In this document: piece by piece, positions 5,363 through 11,790 of the stretch
How positions within the stretch are numbered: the stretch's first letter is position 1
How the letters are laid out: every line of letters starts with the position of its first letter
Source: a virus
Length of the DNA stretch: 23,520 nucleotides
Direction: 5' to 3' (one strand)
Virus record (IMG/VR): IMGVR_UViG_3300027985_000378
Location: 1 to 23,520 of that record
Made by a program: the position numbers and the translations under genes
The notes under the pieces: generated by a model
Told to the model about the DNA's origin: nothing
Seen by the model: only the letters and a program-made list of their open reading frames with translations
Database searches by the model: none

Positions 5363-6250
5363 ATGGCTGGGCGCATGGACTGGATCGCAGTCTCGGTCGA
5401 TCTCGCCGACCACCCGAAGGTCGCCGCGCTTGAGTTGGAACTCGGCGAGGAGCGCGTTGAGGCGTACCTCGTGCGCCTCTGGGCGTTCTGCGGTCGGCTC
5501 GTTTCGGATGGGATTCTCCGCGGAGATTCCGCGGAGATCTCCGCGGAGAAGGCGAGCGGATGGCGCGGACCCTCCGGCACGCTTGTCGACGCGCTGCTGA
5601 AAACTGGCTGGCTCGACAGGACGGAAGACGGGCTCCGCGTCCACGACTGGAAAGACCACGCAGGGCGCCTGATCGAAAAAGCTGAGAAAGAACGGGCGCG
5701 TAAGCGAACAGCCTACCAATCGTCGGGTTCCATTCTCCGCGGAGATTCCGCGGAGATTCCGCGGAAATCGCGCGGAGACTCCGCGCTTTCTCCGCCCATA
5801 GAGGTAGAGGTAGAGAGAGAGGTAGAGAAGATAAAGACTCTTGCGCCGAGTCGTACCGACTCGCCGCCGGCGGCAGGCATCGCGCCGCTCCCATGCGTCG
5901 GCGATGGGGCTCACGAGTTCTCGCCGACCGAAGCGCAGGTCGCCGAGTGGCGCACTGCCTTCCCGGCCGTCGACGTGCTCGCCGAGCTCCGCAAGGCGGG
6001 CGCGTGGCTCAACGCCAACCCCGCCAAGCGCAAGACCGCACGCGGGATGCCGCGCTTCCTCGTCGCGTGGCTCGGCCGCGCCCAGGACTCTCCGCAGCGT
6101 GCGGCCGCGGCCAAGGCCAGTAGGCCAGACCCAAACGAACTGCAGCGGCGGTGGGATGCGGACCCGACGGGTGGATGGAGCGAGAGCCCGGCATTTGCGA
6201 GGAACCTCGATGGACCGGATAGCGGCAAGCGTGAAGGTGACCTGTTTTGA
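5363..6250 (+). CDS. phage replication initiator (O-like), carries internal origin repeats
   Basis: The N-terminus (MDWIAVSVDLADHPKVAALE) and following helices resemble the winged-helix N-terminal domains of phage replisome organisers, with a GTLVDALLKTGWLD element around residues 72-85. The C-terminal half after a low-complexity linker (residues 145-180) would contact the helicase loader. The gene lies directly before a DnaC-like gene, as lambda O precedes P. Two copies of the peptide ILRGDSAEI (residues 51-59 and 124-132) are encoded by CCGCGG-centred iterons, so the coding sequence doubles as the origin. ATG at 5363 follows the upstream TAG directly. It overlaps the loader gene by 41 bases. 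Role assigned by fold resemblance, context and iterons. Confidence 0.7.
   Translation: MAGRMDWIAVSVDLADHPKVAALELELGEERVEAYLVRLWAFCGRLVSDGILRGDSAEISAEKASGWRGPSGTLVDALLKTGWLDRTEDGLRVHDWKDHAGRLIEKAEKERARKRTAYQSSGSILRGDSAEIPRKSRGDSALSPPIEVEVEREVEKIKTLAPSRTDSPPAAGIAPLPCVGDGAHEFSPTEAQVAEWRTAFPAVDVLAELRKAGAWLNANPAKRKTARGMPRFLVAWLGRAQDSPQRAAAAKASRPDPNELQRRWDADPTGGWSESPAFARNLDGPDSGKREGDLF
5513..5836. other. probable replication origin: CCGCGG iterons plus purine-rich tract
   Basis: Cluster A (5515-5549) has three CCGCGG-centred units at 5518, 5529 and 5541; two of them are the full palindrome TCTCCGCGGAGA. Cluster B has three at 5737, 5748 and 5759, followed by a perfect 8-1-8 inverted repeat at 5770-5786 (GCGCGGAG-A-CTCCGCGC). 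A 26-bp block (5513-5538) is repeated exactly at 5732-5757. The 11-12 base spacing places sites on one DNA face. Just after, 5801-5836 is an almost pure purine, AT-richer strand built on GAGGTA repeats, like the easily melted part of the lambda origin. The array lies inside the initiator gene, as in lambda O. Confidence 0.65.
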
Positions 6251-6902
6251 CGAGGAGCCGGAGCTGACTGGCGAGCAGCGCAAGGCCGCGCACGAGGCGG
6301 CGCAGGAGCGGCGGCTCGCAGAGCACCTGCAGCAGTGCGGCGCACCGCGGCGCGTGGTCGAATCGATCTCGACTGGCGGGCTGCGCGAGACGGCGGCAAT
6401 CCTCGGCGTGCGGCAGTGGCTGCGCTCGGGGCTGACCTTCTGCTCGCTCGACGGCGGGGTCGGCACCGGCAAGACGCTGGCCGCCTGCCAGGTGCTGCGG
6501 ATGGCTCGGCGCGGAACCTACTTCTACGCCGACGACGGCTCGATCCTCACGTCGTGGTCGTACTCCTCGCGCGAGGGTCTCTTCGTTCGCGCTGCCGAGC
6601 TCGCCTCGACGTCGCCATACGCCGAGGAGGGCAAGGGCCAGTGGGCACGGGTCCGCGACGTGTCGCTGCTCATCCTCGATGACCTCGGGGTGGAGCGGAT
6701 GGACAACGCAGGCATCTGGGCACAGCAACTCGACATGCTCATCGATGCTCGGTACGCGGGCCGACTGCGGACGATCATCACCAGCAACCTCGACCGCGCG
6801 GCTTTCATTGAGCGCTACGGGGCGCGCGTGATGGATCGCCTCGAGAGCGATGGGCTTCGGGTCGCGTGTGGTGGCGATTCGCTTCGCGGGAGGTCGGTAT
6901 GA
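6210..6902 (+). CDS. DnaC/IstB-like helicase loader ATPase (230 aa)
   Basis: AAA+ ATPase features are clear: Walker A GGVGTGKT (residues 82-89), Walker B LLILDDLG (153-160), sensor I TSNL (191-194) and a downstream GARVMDRLESDG segment carrying the probable arginine finger (R206). The N-terminal 75 residues would contact helicase or initiator. Such proteins load host DnaB onto melted origin DNA. The ATG at 6210 has GAGGA six bases upstream; the frame is open further back only within the initiator gene, which it overlaps by 41 bases. No phage DnaB is visible, so use of the host helicase is likely. It is more like DnaC than a transposase-associated IstB by context. Confidence 0.85.
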   Translation: MDRIAASVKVTCFDEEPELTGEQRKAAHEAAQERRLAEHLQQCGAPRRVVESISTGGLRETAAILGVRQWLRSGLTFCSLDGGVGTGKTLAACQVLRMARRGTYFYADDGSILTSWSYSSREGLFVRAAELASTSPYAEEGKGQWARVRDVSLLILDDLGVERMDNAGIWAQQLDMLIDARYAGRLRTIITSNLDRAAFIERYGARVMDRLESDGLRVACGGDSLRGRSV

Positions 6903-7285
6903 GCGGCCGCGCATCGAGAGAGAAAGGCAAGCGCGGTGAGCGGCAGACGGTCGCCGAGCTCGCCGAGGTGTTCGGCGCCGCGGTGAAGCGCGGGCTATCG
7001 CAGTCGCGCTCCGGCTCAGAGTGCCCCGACGTCGAGCTTCCACCCGGCGTGCCGCTGTGGGTCGAGGTCAAGACGCAGCAGCGAGTCAACGCTCGGGCCG
7101 CGCTCGAGCAGGCGCGCGAGGCCATTGACGCGCAGTACGCCGCGTTCGAAGCGGCACCGATGCCGCTGGCCGTCTGCCGCGACACCGGAAAGCGCGTCGT
7201 GGCGGCGATGTACCTGGACGATCTGCGCGTGCTGCTCAAGCGCTGGTGGGATCTCGAACAGAAGGCAAACGGAGGTGACCAATGA
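6899..7285 (+). CDS. PDDEXK-superfamily nuclease, possible Holliday junction resolvase (128 aa)
   Basis: The N-terminus REKGKRGERQTVAELAEVFG supplies the conserved Glu of the first helix (E14), followed by QSRSGSECPDVELP with the Asp (D44) and LWVEVKTQQR with the E-x-K pair (E56, K58). This arrangement matches small PDDEXK enzymes such as Hjc-like resolvases and phage nucleases. A metal-dependent endonuclease acting on recombination or replication intermediates is the natural reading, given its place right after the helicase loader. It overlaps both neighbours by four bases (ATGA). Substrate specificity cannot be judged from sequence. Confidence 0.68.
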   Translation: MSGRASREKGKRGERQTVAELAEVFGAAVKRGLSQSRSGSECPDVELPPGVPLWVEVKTQQRVNARAALEQAREAIDAQYAAFEAAPMPLAVCRDTGKRVVAAMYLDDLRVLLKRWWDLEQKANGGDQ

Positions 7286-7764
7286 TCGCAATTGACGAGT
7301 TGCTTCGACGAGCCATGGAGCGCGGACTCACTCACCTGTCGGCGACGTGCGACGGGCGGACGCTGCAGATCCTCGGGAGCGCAGGCAGCGCGCCCTACGT
7401 CGAGCTCGAGCGGCTGGAGCTCGCCGTGAGCGGCCCAGGCGAGGGCGACGAGGTCGAGCAGTACCGGCAGCGGCTTGCGCTGACGCGGCAGCGGCTGGAG
7501 CAGACGCAGCTGCAGGCCAAGGCGGCCACCGAGCGCGCCGAGTGCTACTGGCGCACGATCGAACTCGCGCACGAGGCCATCGGGGCGGATGGAGACGAGA
7601 GTCTGGTCGACGCCTGCCGCAAGCTCGTGACCGACCGCGCCGAGGCAGTGACGCGGGCGATCCGAGCCGAGGACGCCACAGACCGTGTGATGCTGGCTGG
7701 CATGGTGATCGCAAGCCAGAACGCGCGGCTGATGGAGCAGGCCGAGCAGGGAGGTGCGGCATGA
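7282..7764 (+). CDS. hypothetical coiled-coil protein (160 aa)
   Basis: After an N-terminal globular-looking segment (MIAIDELLRRAMERGLTHLS to about residue 50) the protein has a long Arg/Glu/Gln-rich helix (EQYRQRLALTRQRLEQTQLQ and onward) likely to form a coiled coil, and ends in another helix. GGAGGTGA precedes the ATG, which overlaps the nuclease stop. I do not recognise it. A structural or scaffolding accessory role in replication is possible but is only inferred from position. Confidence 0.6.
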   Translation: MIAIDELLRRAMERGLTHLSATCDGRTLQILGSAGSAPYVELERLELAVSGPGEGDEVEQYRQRLALTRQRLEQTQLQAKAATERAECYWRTIELAHEAIGADGDESLVDACRKLVTDRAEAVTRAIRAEDATDRVMLAGMVIASQNARLMEQAEQGGAA

Positions 7765-8000
7765 GTGCCCAGAAGGCCGCAGGACGCGCGCGAGCACTCA
7801 AGACGACTGCAGGTGCCACCCAGACCGCTGGAATCGCGGGGCGGGCCGATTGCGCGCGAATTTGCGGGCTCAGCGTCGAGGACTTGCAGCACCTCCGCGA
7901 GATGTGGGCTGAGTACGATGAGCTCACCAGGGGCGAGTGGCGCCCGAACCGTGCGCTGACGCTGCGGAAGCGCATTCGCGCGATCTTGGGGGCGCGATGA
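7761..8000 (+). CDS. hypothetical protein (79 aa)
   Basis: The small protein has a basic Ala/Thr-rich N-terminus (MSAQKAAGRARALKTTAG), then a helical part with LSVEDLQHLREMWAEYDELT and a basic C-terminus (LTLRKRIRAIL). GGGAGGTG lies upstream of the ATG and the gene is coupled at both ends. No family is recognised. Confidence 0.55.
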   Translation: MSAQKAAGRARALKTTAGATQTAGIAGRADCARICGLSVEDLQHLREMWAEYDELTRGEWRPNRALTLRKRIRAILGAR

Positions 8001-8296
8001 GGCGCATCGTGCTCGAGCGCAGACCGCACAGGTACGCCAGGCGCATGAAGATCAGTGCGACCGTAGTTCGCATCTCAGCGCATTGCCTCATGCTCGATGT
8101 GGATGGCGAGCGCGGCTGGGTCGATCGCAGCTCAGGCGAAGGGATGCGCATGCAGGGCAATCCAGCGCTGCAGCGCGTGCCGGTCCGCGACCTGACAGGG
8201 TGGCGGCTGAGGTGGTCCGACTGGTCTGAGTGGTACGTCGAGCAGCCTGGCGGGCGTCCGCTAGGGTGGTCGCAGTCGAGAGGGGGGCGCGGGTGA
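7997..8296 (+). CDS. hypothetical protein, Trp-rich C-terminus (99 aa)
   Basis: The protein starts MRRIVLERRPHRYARRMKIS, very basic, and its second half holds five tryptophans within about 35 residues (GWRLRWSDWSEWYVE and a later GW). The ATG overlaps the previous stop and GGGGGCG lies upstream. A basic N-terminus with aromatic patch might bind nucleic acid, but no family is recognised. Confidence 0.55.
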   Translation: MRRIVLERRPHRYARRMKISATVVRISAHCLMLDVDGERGWVDRSSGEGMRMQGNPALQRVPVRDLTGWRLRWSDWSEWYVEQPGGRPLGWSQSRGGRG

Positions 8297-8625
8297 GGCA
8301 ACTGGCTCTGCTGACAGTCTCGGTCGACCCGTCGAGGTGGCTGCGCAGCCGCGGTTTTCTATGTCAGCGATACGGCTGCACGCTGACGCCGGCTGCCTGT
8401 GTGGCTGCTCAGACAGGGGCGCGCGGACCCGGCACACACTGTGCCAGCGGGGAGTGCGCGCAGGGGTTGCGGCATCTGGTCGAGGCTGGAGTGATCGAGA
8501 AGGCCACGTGTGAGTGCTGCGGCGGGAGTGGGTGGGTGCCAAGGACCCGGGGTGGTGCTCCTGTTCGTAGACCCCTCGACGGCGGTGCCGCCCCGCGCAA
8601 GCGTGCAAAATCCCGAGGTGAATAG
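8293..8625 (+). CDS. cysteine-rich small protein, probable zinc-binding (110 aa)
   Basis: GTG at 8293 overlaps the preceding TGA (GTGA) and has a G-rich site upstream. The protein contains CQRYGCTLTPAAC, then CASGEC and a CECCGGSGW element reminiscent of a DnaJ-type zinc module, so one or two metal sites are likely. Its place at the end of the early operon just before the terminase genes is where late-gene activators or antiterminators often sit in temperate phages, so a regulatory role is possible, but the sequence alone does not show it. Confidence 0.55.
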   Translation: MRQLALLTVSVDPSRWLRSRGFLCQRYGCTLTPAACVAAQTGARGPGTHCASGECAQGLRHLVEAGVIEKATCECCGGSGWVPRTRGGAPVRRPLDGGAAPRKRAKSRGE

Positions 8626-9086
8626 TGGATCGCGACGACGTTCGGGCCTGGCTCAACGAGAGCGGAGAGAGCCAAGAGGAGTTGGCGCGCCTTTCGCAAG
8701 TCGATCCGTCAACGCTCTCAAAGTGGCTCTTGGGCACCACGAAATCACTATCTGCTGCCTCTCATGCGGCCGTTTGTGCCGCCATCCGAGCACTCGGTAA
8801 GAAGCGTGCCAAGCCGAAGCAGAAGGCGCGAAAGCGAAAGCGCATTCGGTCGAGCGCAGACATGCAGGGGGCCGCTCGGCTGGCGACCTCGGAGTGCATC
8901 GCCCTATGGCGCGAGATTGTGTCCGATTCCGATGCACCGCTACAGGCCCGCCAGCGTGCGGCCGAACAGTTGATGAGTTTCGCGTGGGGGAAGCCGCCAA
9001 AACTCCAGGTCGAGAAGAAGATCATCGAGCCCGGCTCTGACCGCGCTTTGCTCGAGATCTTCCAGCGGGCGGCTAATGGATCCTAG
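8625..9086 (+). CDS. terS: terminase small subunit (probable), HTH plus C-terminal domain (153 aa)
   Basis: The N-terminal domain is a helix-turn-helix (VRAWLNESGESQEELARLSQ then VDPSTLSKWLLG) suited to binding a packaging site. A very basic linker (59-75) separates it from a helical domain ending QARQRAAEQLMSFAWGKPPK, a segment typical of small terminases and related phage proteins. It sits directly before, and overlaps by 11 bases, the large terminase gene. GTG at 8625 overlaps the previous TAG by one base and has GAGGTG upstream. Small terminases recognise phage DNA and recruit the large subunit. Identification rests on architecture and position. Confidence 0.68.
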   Translation: MDRDDVRAWLNESGESQEELARLSQVDPSTLSKWLLGTTKSLSAASHAAVCAAIRALGKKRAKPKQKARKRKRIRSSADMQGAARLATSECIALWREIVSDSDAPLQARQRAAEQLMSFAWGKPPKLQVEKKIIEPGSDRALLEIFQRAANGS

Positions 9087-10482
9087 GCTGCAAGCGGCCA
9101 TCGCTGCCGTTGGCCCGCAAGCCCTGCACGACATGCTGTCGCCAGAGGACCGCCTGCGCCTGCGCTACTCGTGGCGCCTGCTCGCGCGCCCATGCATTCC
9201 TCGCGAGCAGCCGTCGTGGCTACGCAAGGCGCCTGGGTATGGCGTGTGGGGCGGACAAATCCCACCTCCGGGCGACTGGACCGTATGGCTCGACATGATG
9301 GGCCGAGCGGGCGGAAAAACGTGGGTCGGAGCGAACTGGTCGTGCGAGCAAGCCGAGTTGCTGCCTAATGAGCGCAGTGCAGTTGTCGGCGCAACAAGTG
9401 CCGACGCGCGCAGAACAATGCTCAAGGGCAAAGCCGGAATCTTACGCATGGCCAAGCCCTGGTTTTACCCGAGGTGGTACCACACTGATCAGACGCTGAC
9501 GTGGCCCAATGGTCACGTCACGACGCTCTACACGGCCGACGAGCCTGGGCGCCTGCGCGGTCCAGAGCATGCTGTTGCATGGGCAGACGAGGTGTGCGCG
9601 TGGTCCGACCCAGAGGCGTGGGACATGCTGCAAATGACCATGCGCGGCGGGTCGCACCCTCGCGTGTTGGTCACGACCACTCCGATCAAGAACCGCATTA
9701 TCCTCGAGCTAGTCGAGTCGACCGACACGGCGCTTTCAATCGGAAGCACGCGCGAGAATGCGGCCAATCTCCCCAAGGCGTTCACCGATCGCCTGATGCG
9801 CAAATACGAGGGCACGAGCCTCGGGCGGCAGGAACTTGACGGAGAGCTGGTCGATGAGCTCGAGGGGGCGCTTTGGACGCGCGCACTGCTCGAGGCATGG
9901 CGCGTCGAGAAGGCTCCCGAGCTGCAACGCATCGTCGTTGCTGTCGACCCGTCCGGCTCAAGCAAGGCCAGATCTGCATTGTGCGGCATTGCCGTCGTGG
10001 GAATAGGCGAGGACGGCGAGGGTTACGTGTTGGCCGACCTGAGCGGAATCATGAGTCCTGACGCATGGGCTCGCCGCGCAGCTCGTGCATACGAGGCATT
10101 CAAGGCCGACCGTATCGTCTACGAGTCGAACCACGGCGGCGAGATGGTTGCCCAGGTATTCCGAACGCTGGACGATAGCCTACCGCTCCAGGCGGTCAGT
10201 GCGACACGAGGCAAGTTCGCCCGCGCCGAACCGGTCGTTGCGCTCTATGAGCAGGGCCGCGTCCGCCACGTCCGCGATTGCGGAGTCGATCTCCGCGAGT
10301 TCAAGCGCGGCGACGATGACGTTTCGCTGGTCGCGCTCGAGGATCAGATGTGCACATGGACGCCAGACGGGGCATCGCGCTCGACAGGCGTCCGCTATTC
10401 GTCGCCCGACCGCATGGACGCGCTTGTCTGGGGTCTGACCGAGTTGATGATCTCGAACGAAGGCAGCTTCCACTTGTTCTAA
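9076..10482 (+). CDS. terL: terminase large subunit (468 aa)
   Basis: This is the ATP-driven packaging motor and nuclease. Visible features are a Walker A variant GRAGGKT (residues 76-82), Walker B AVAWADE (166-172, with D171/E172), a coupling motif VLVTTTP (197-203), and a nuclease domain with D291 in VVAVDPSGSS, E350 in VYESNHGGE and D448 in SPDRMDALVW. Length is normal for the family. It acts with the portal at the prohead vertex. It overlaps the small subunit gene by 11 bases. The stop is followed by a 14-bp sequence that recurs after the portal gene. Confidence 0.93.
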   Translation: MDPRLQAAIAAVGPQALHDMLSPEDRLRLRYSWRLLARPCIPREQPSWLRKAPGYGVWGGQIPPPGDWTVWLDMMGRAGGKTWVGANWSCEQAELLPNERSAVVGATSADARRTMLKGKAGILRMAKPWFYPRWYHTDQTLTWPNGHVTTLYTADEPGRLRGPEHAVAWADEVCAWSDPEAWDMLQMTMRGGSHPRVLVTTTPIKNRIILELVESTDTALSIGSTRENAANLPKAFTDRLMRKYEGTSLGRQELDGELVDELEGALWTRALLEAWRVEKAPELQRIVVAVDPSGSSKARSALCGIAVVGIGEDGEGYVLADLSGIMSPDAWARRAARAYEAFKADRIVYESNHGGEMVAQVFRTLDDSLPLQAVSATRGKFARAEPVVALYEQGRVRHVRDCGVDLREFKRGDDDVSLVALEDQMCTWTPDGASRSTGVRYSSPDRMDALVWGLTELMISNEGSFHLF

Positions 10483-10494
10483 CCGTAAGCGCGA
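10481..10494 (+). repeat. intercistronic repeat AACCGTAAGCGCGA, copy 1
   Basis: This 14-bp sequence overlaps the end of the terminase gene and is identical to 11766-11779 at the end of the portal gene. A shorter form (GTAAGCGCGA) lies at 15648-15657 at the end of the tail terminator gene. Confidence 0.5.
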
Positions 10495-10505
10495 CGATGC
10501 GCTTA
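10486..10505 (+). promoter_or_regulatory. hairpin TAAGCGC-n6-GCGCTTA abutting the portal start
   Basis: This is a perfect 7-bp inverted repeat around the six-base loop GACGAT. Its last base is the A of the portal ATG at 10505. No Shine-Dalgarno is seen before that ATG, so this structure could govern how much portal protein is made. Confidence 0.4.
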
Positions 10506-11773
10506 TGGGATTTGGAGCATGGGCGCGCGGTGTTTGGCGGGCTCTGGTCGGCGTCACTCCGACCGGAGCGTCTGCCTATGTCTCCTCTCGAGGGTCTCGA
10601 CCAAAGCGCGGCACATCCGAGCTTCTACGCGGCTACTCTTCGATGCCTGCGTTGCGTGCGCCAGTCGCGCGCATCTCCGAGGATTTCGCGAGCGCTCTGG
10701 TCTGGGAGTTGTTCGACAAGCCGCGCGGGCACCCGGACCGGAAGCAAATCCACGACGACCCGATTCTCGACCTGTTGCGATCGCCGCACCTCGAGATCGA
10801 ACCATTCTCGTTTTGGAGGCTCATCCAGATTTGGCGCGAACTAGCCGGTGAGGCGTTCATCGCCGTAGACACGTTCGCTGGCCGGCCGTCTCGCCTGACG
10901 CCAATCGCACCGCACTGGATTACGAGCACGCCGACCGCCGAGCGACCGACGTTCCAGACCTGTATGCGTGCTGCGAGCGGGATGATTGAGATCCCATCAC
11001 AGAACGTAATCTGGCTTCGCGACCTCGACCCGATGGACCCGTTCGGCCGCGGTTCAGGCGTTGCGGCCTCGCTCGTTGACGAGCTGGACACAGACGAGTA
11101 TGCGGCCCAATACGTTCGCGCGTGGTTCCAAAATGGCGGCGTGCCGGACTACATCATCAGCGCGAAGGGCGCCCGGAAAGAGGACGTCGAGGCAGCCCGA
11201 GAGAAGTGGGAAGCGCGCTACCGCGGACCGAAATCTGCGCACCAAACGCACTGGGCGAGCGGAGAACTGGCCGTCCACGAGATTGGCCACACGTTCAAAG
11301 ACCAAGAACTGAACGAGTTGCGGCGGTCCATTCGCGACCGTTGCAACCAGACGTGGGGGCTTCCGCCTGAGAAGCTCGGAATCATCGAGAATTCGAACCG
11401 CACGACAATCGAAGCCGCCGAGTATTTCAGCGCTCGATCGCTACTCGTGCCGCGCATGGAGACTCTGTGCGGGCAGTTCCAGCTCCGCTTGATTCCGATG
11501 TACGGGCGCAAGGACCGGTTCCTCTCGTTCAAGTCTCCCGTGCCTGATGACCTCGACCGCACCCTCCGTGCGATGGCCGTGTTCCCGCCAGCGTTCGACA
11601 CTGGCGAGTTGCGCGGAGTCGCAGGAATGCTGCCGGGTCCGAGGGCCAATGAGCCGCTCACCGCTGGCTCGGCAGTTGCGACGGAGACGCAGCTTCCGAA
11701 GGGCCGAATCGCAGGCGACCCTGCGTGGACTGCATCCGCTCGTCTCGAGCTTATGCACCAGCTCAAACCGTAA
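10505..11773 (+). CDS. portal protein (HK97 family, 422 aa)
   Basis: Portals form the dodecameric ring at one capsid vertex through which DNA is packaged. The order (N-terminal GWxR-like basic segment, VARISEDFASALVWELFDKP, then FSFWRLIQIWRELAGEAFIA, a DLDPMDPFGRGSGVAASLVD stretch, and SIRDRCNQTWGLPPEKLGII) matches HK97-type portals. Length is typical. It lies between terminase and the protease-capsid gene, the canonical order. ATG at 10505 is the first in frame and follows a hairpin, not a clear ribosome binding site. The C-terminal 60 residues are low-complexity. Confidence 0.88.
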   Translation: MGFGAWARGVWRALVGVTPTGASAYVSSRGSRPKRGTSELLRGYSSMPALRAPVARISEDFASALVWELFDKPRGHPDRKQIHDDPILDLLRSPHLEIEPFSFWRLIQIWRELAGEAFIAVDTFAGRPSRLTPIAPHWITSTPTAERPTFQTCMRAASGMIEIPSQNVIWLRDLDPMDPFGRGSGVAASLVDELDTDEYAAQYVRAWFQNGGVPDYIISAKGARKEDVEAAREKWEARYRGPKSAHQTHWASGELAVHEIGHTFKDQELNELRRSIRDRCNQTWGLPPEKLGIIENSNRTTIEAAEYFSARSLLVPRMETLCGQFQLRLIPMYGRKDRFLSFKSPVPDDLDRTLRAMAVFPPAFDTGELRGVAGMLPGPRANEPLTAGSAVATETQLPKGRIAGDPAWTASARLELMHQLKP

Positions 11774-11779
11774 GCGCGA
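11766..11779 (+). repeat. intercistronic repeat AACCGTAAGCGCGA, copy 2
   Basis: Identical to the copy at 10481-10494. Here the TAA inside the repeat is the portal stop codon, whereas in copy 1 the terminase stop lies just at the repeat's start, so the identity is not forced by a shared reading frame. Confidence 0.5.
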
Positions 11780-11790
11780 GAGTCGAACGC

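Noticed and set aside
5513-5786. Repeated CCGCGG units considered as a CRISPR-like or protein-repeat array
   Set aside because: Units are too short and too closely spaced for CRISPR, with no spacers; the palindromic phasing fits protein-binding iterons better.
4596-6472. Long minus-strand frames opposite methylase and initiator
   Set aside because: Arg/Ser/Pro-rich sequence without domains, opposite clear genes; typical antisense frames of GC-rich coding DNA.
8293-8625. Cys-rich protein as a DnaJ-type chaperone
   Set aside because: Only one CxxCCGGSG-like element is present and no J domain; a generic zinc-binding protein is the most that can be said.
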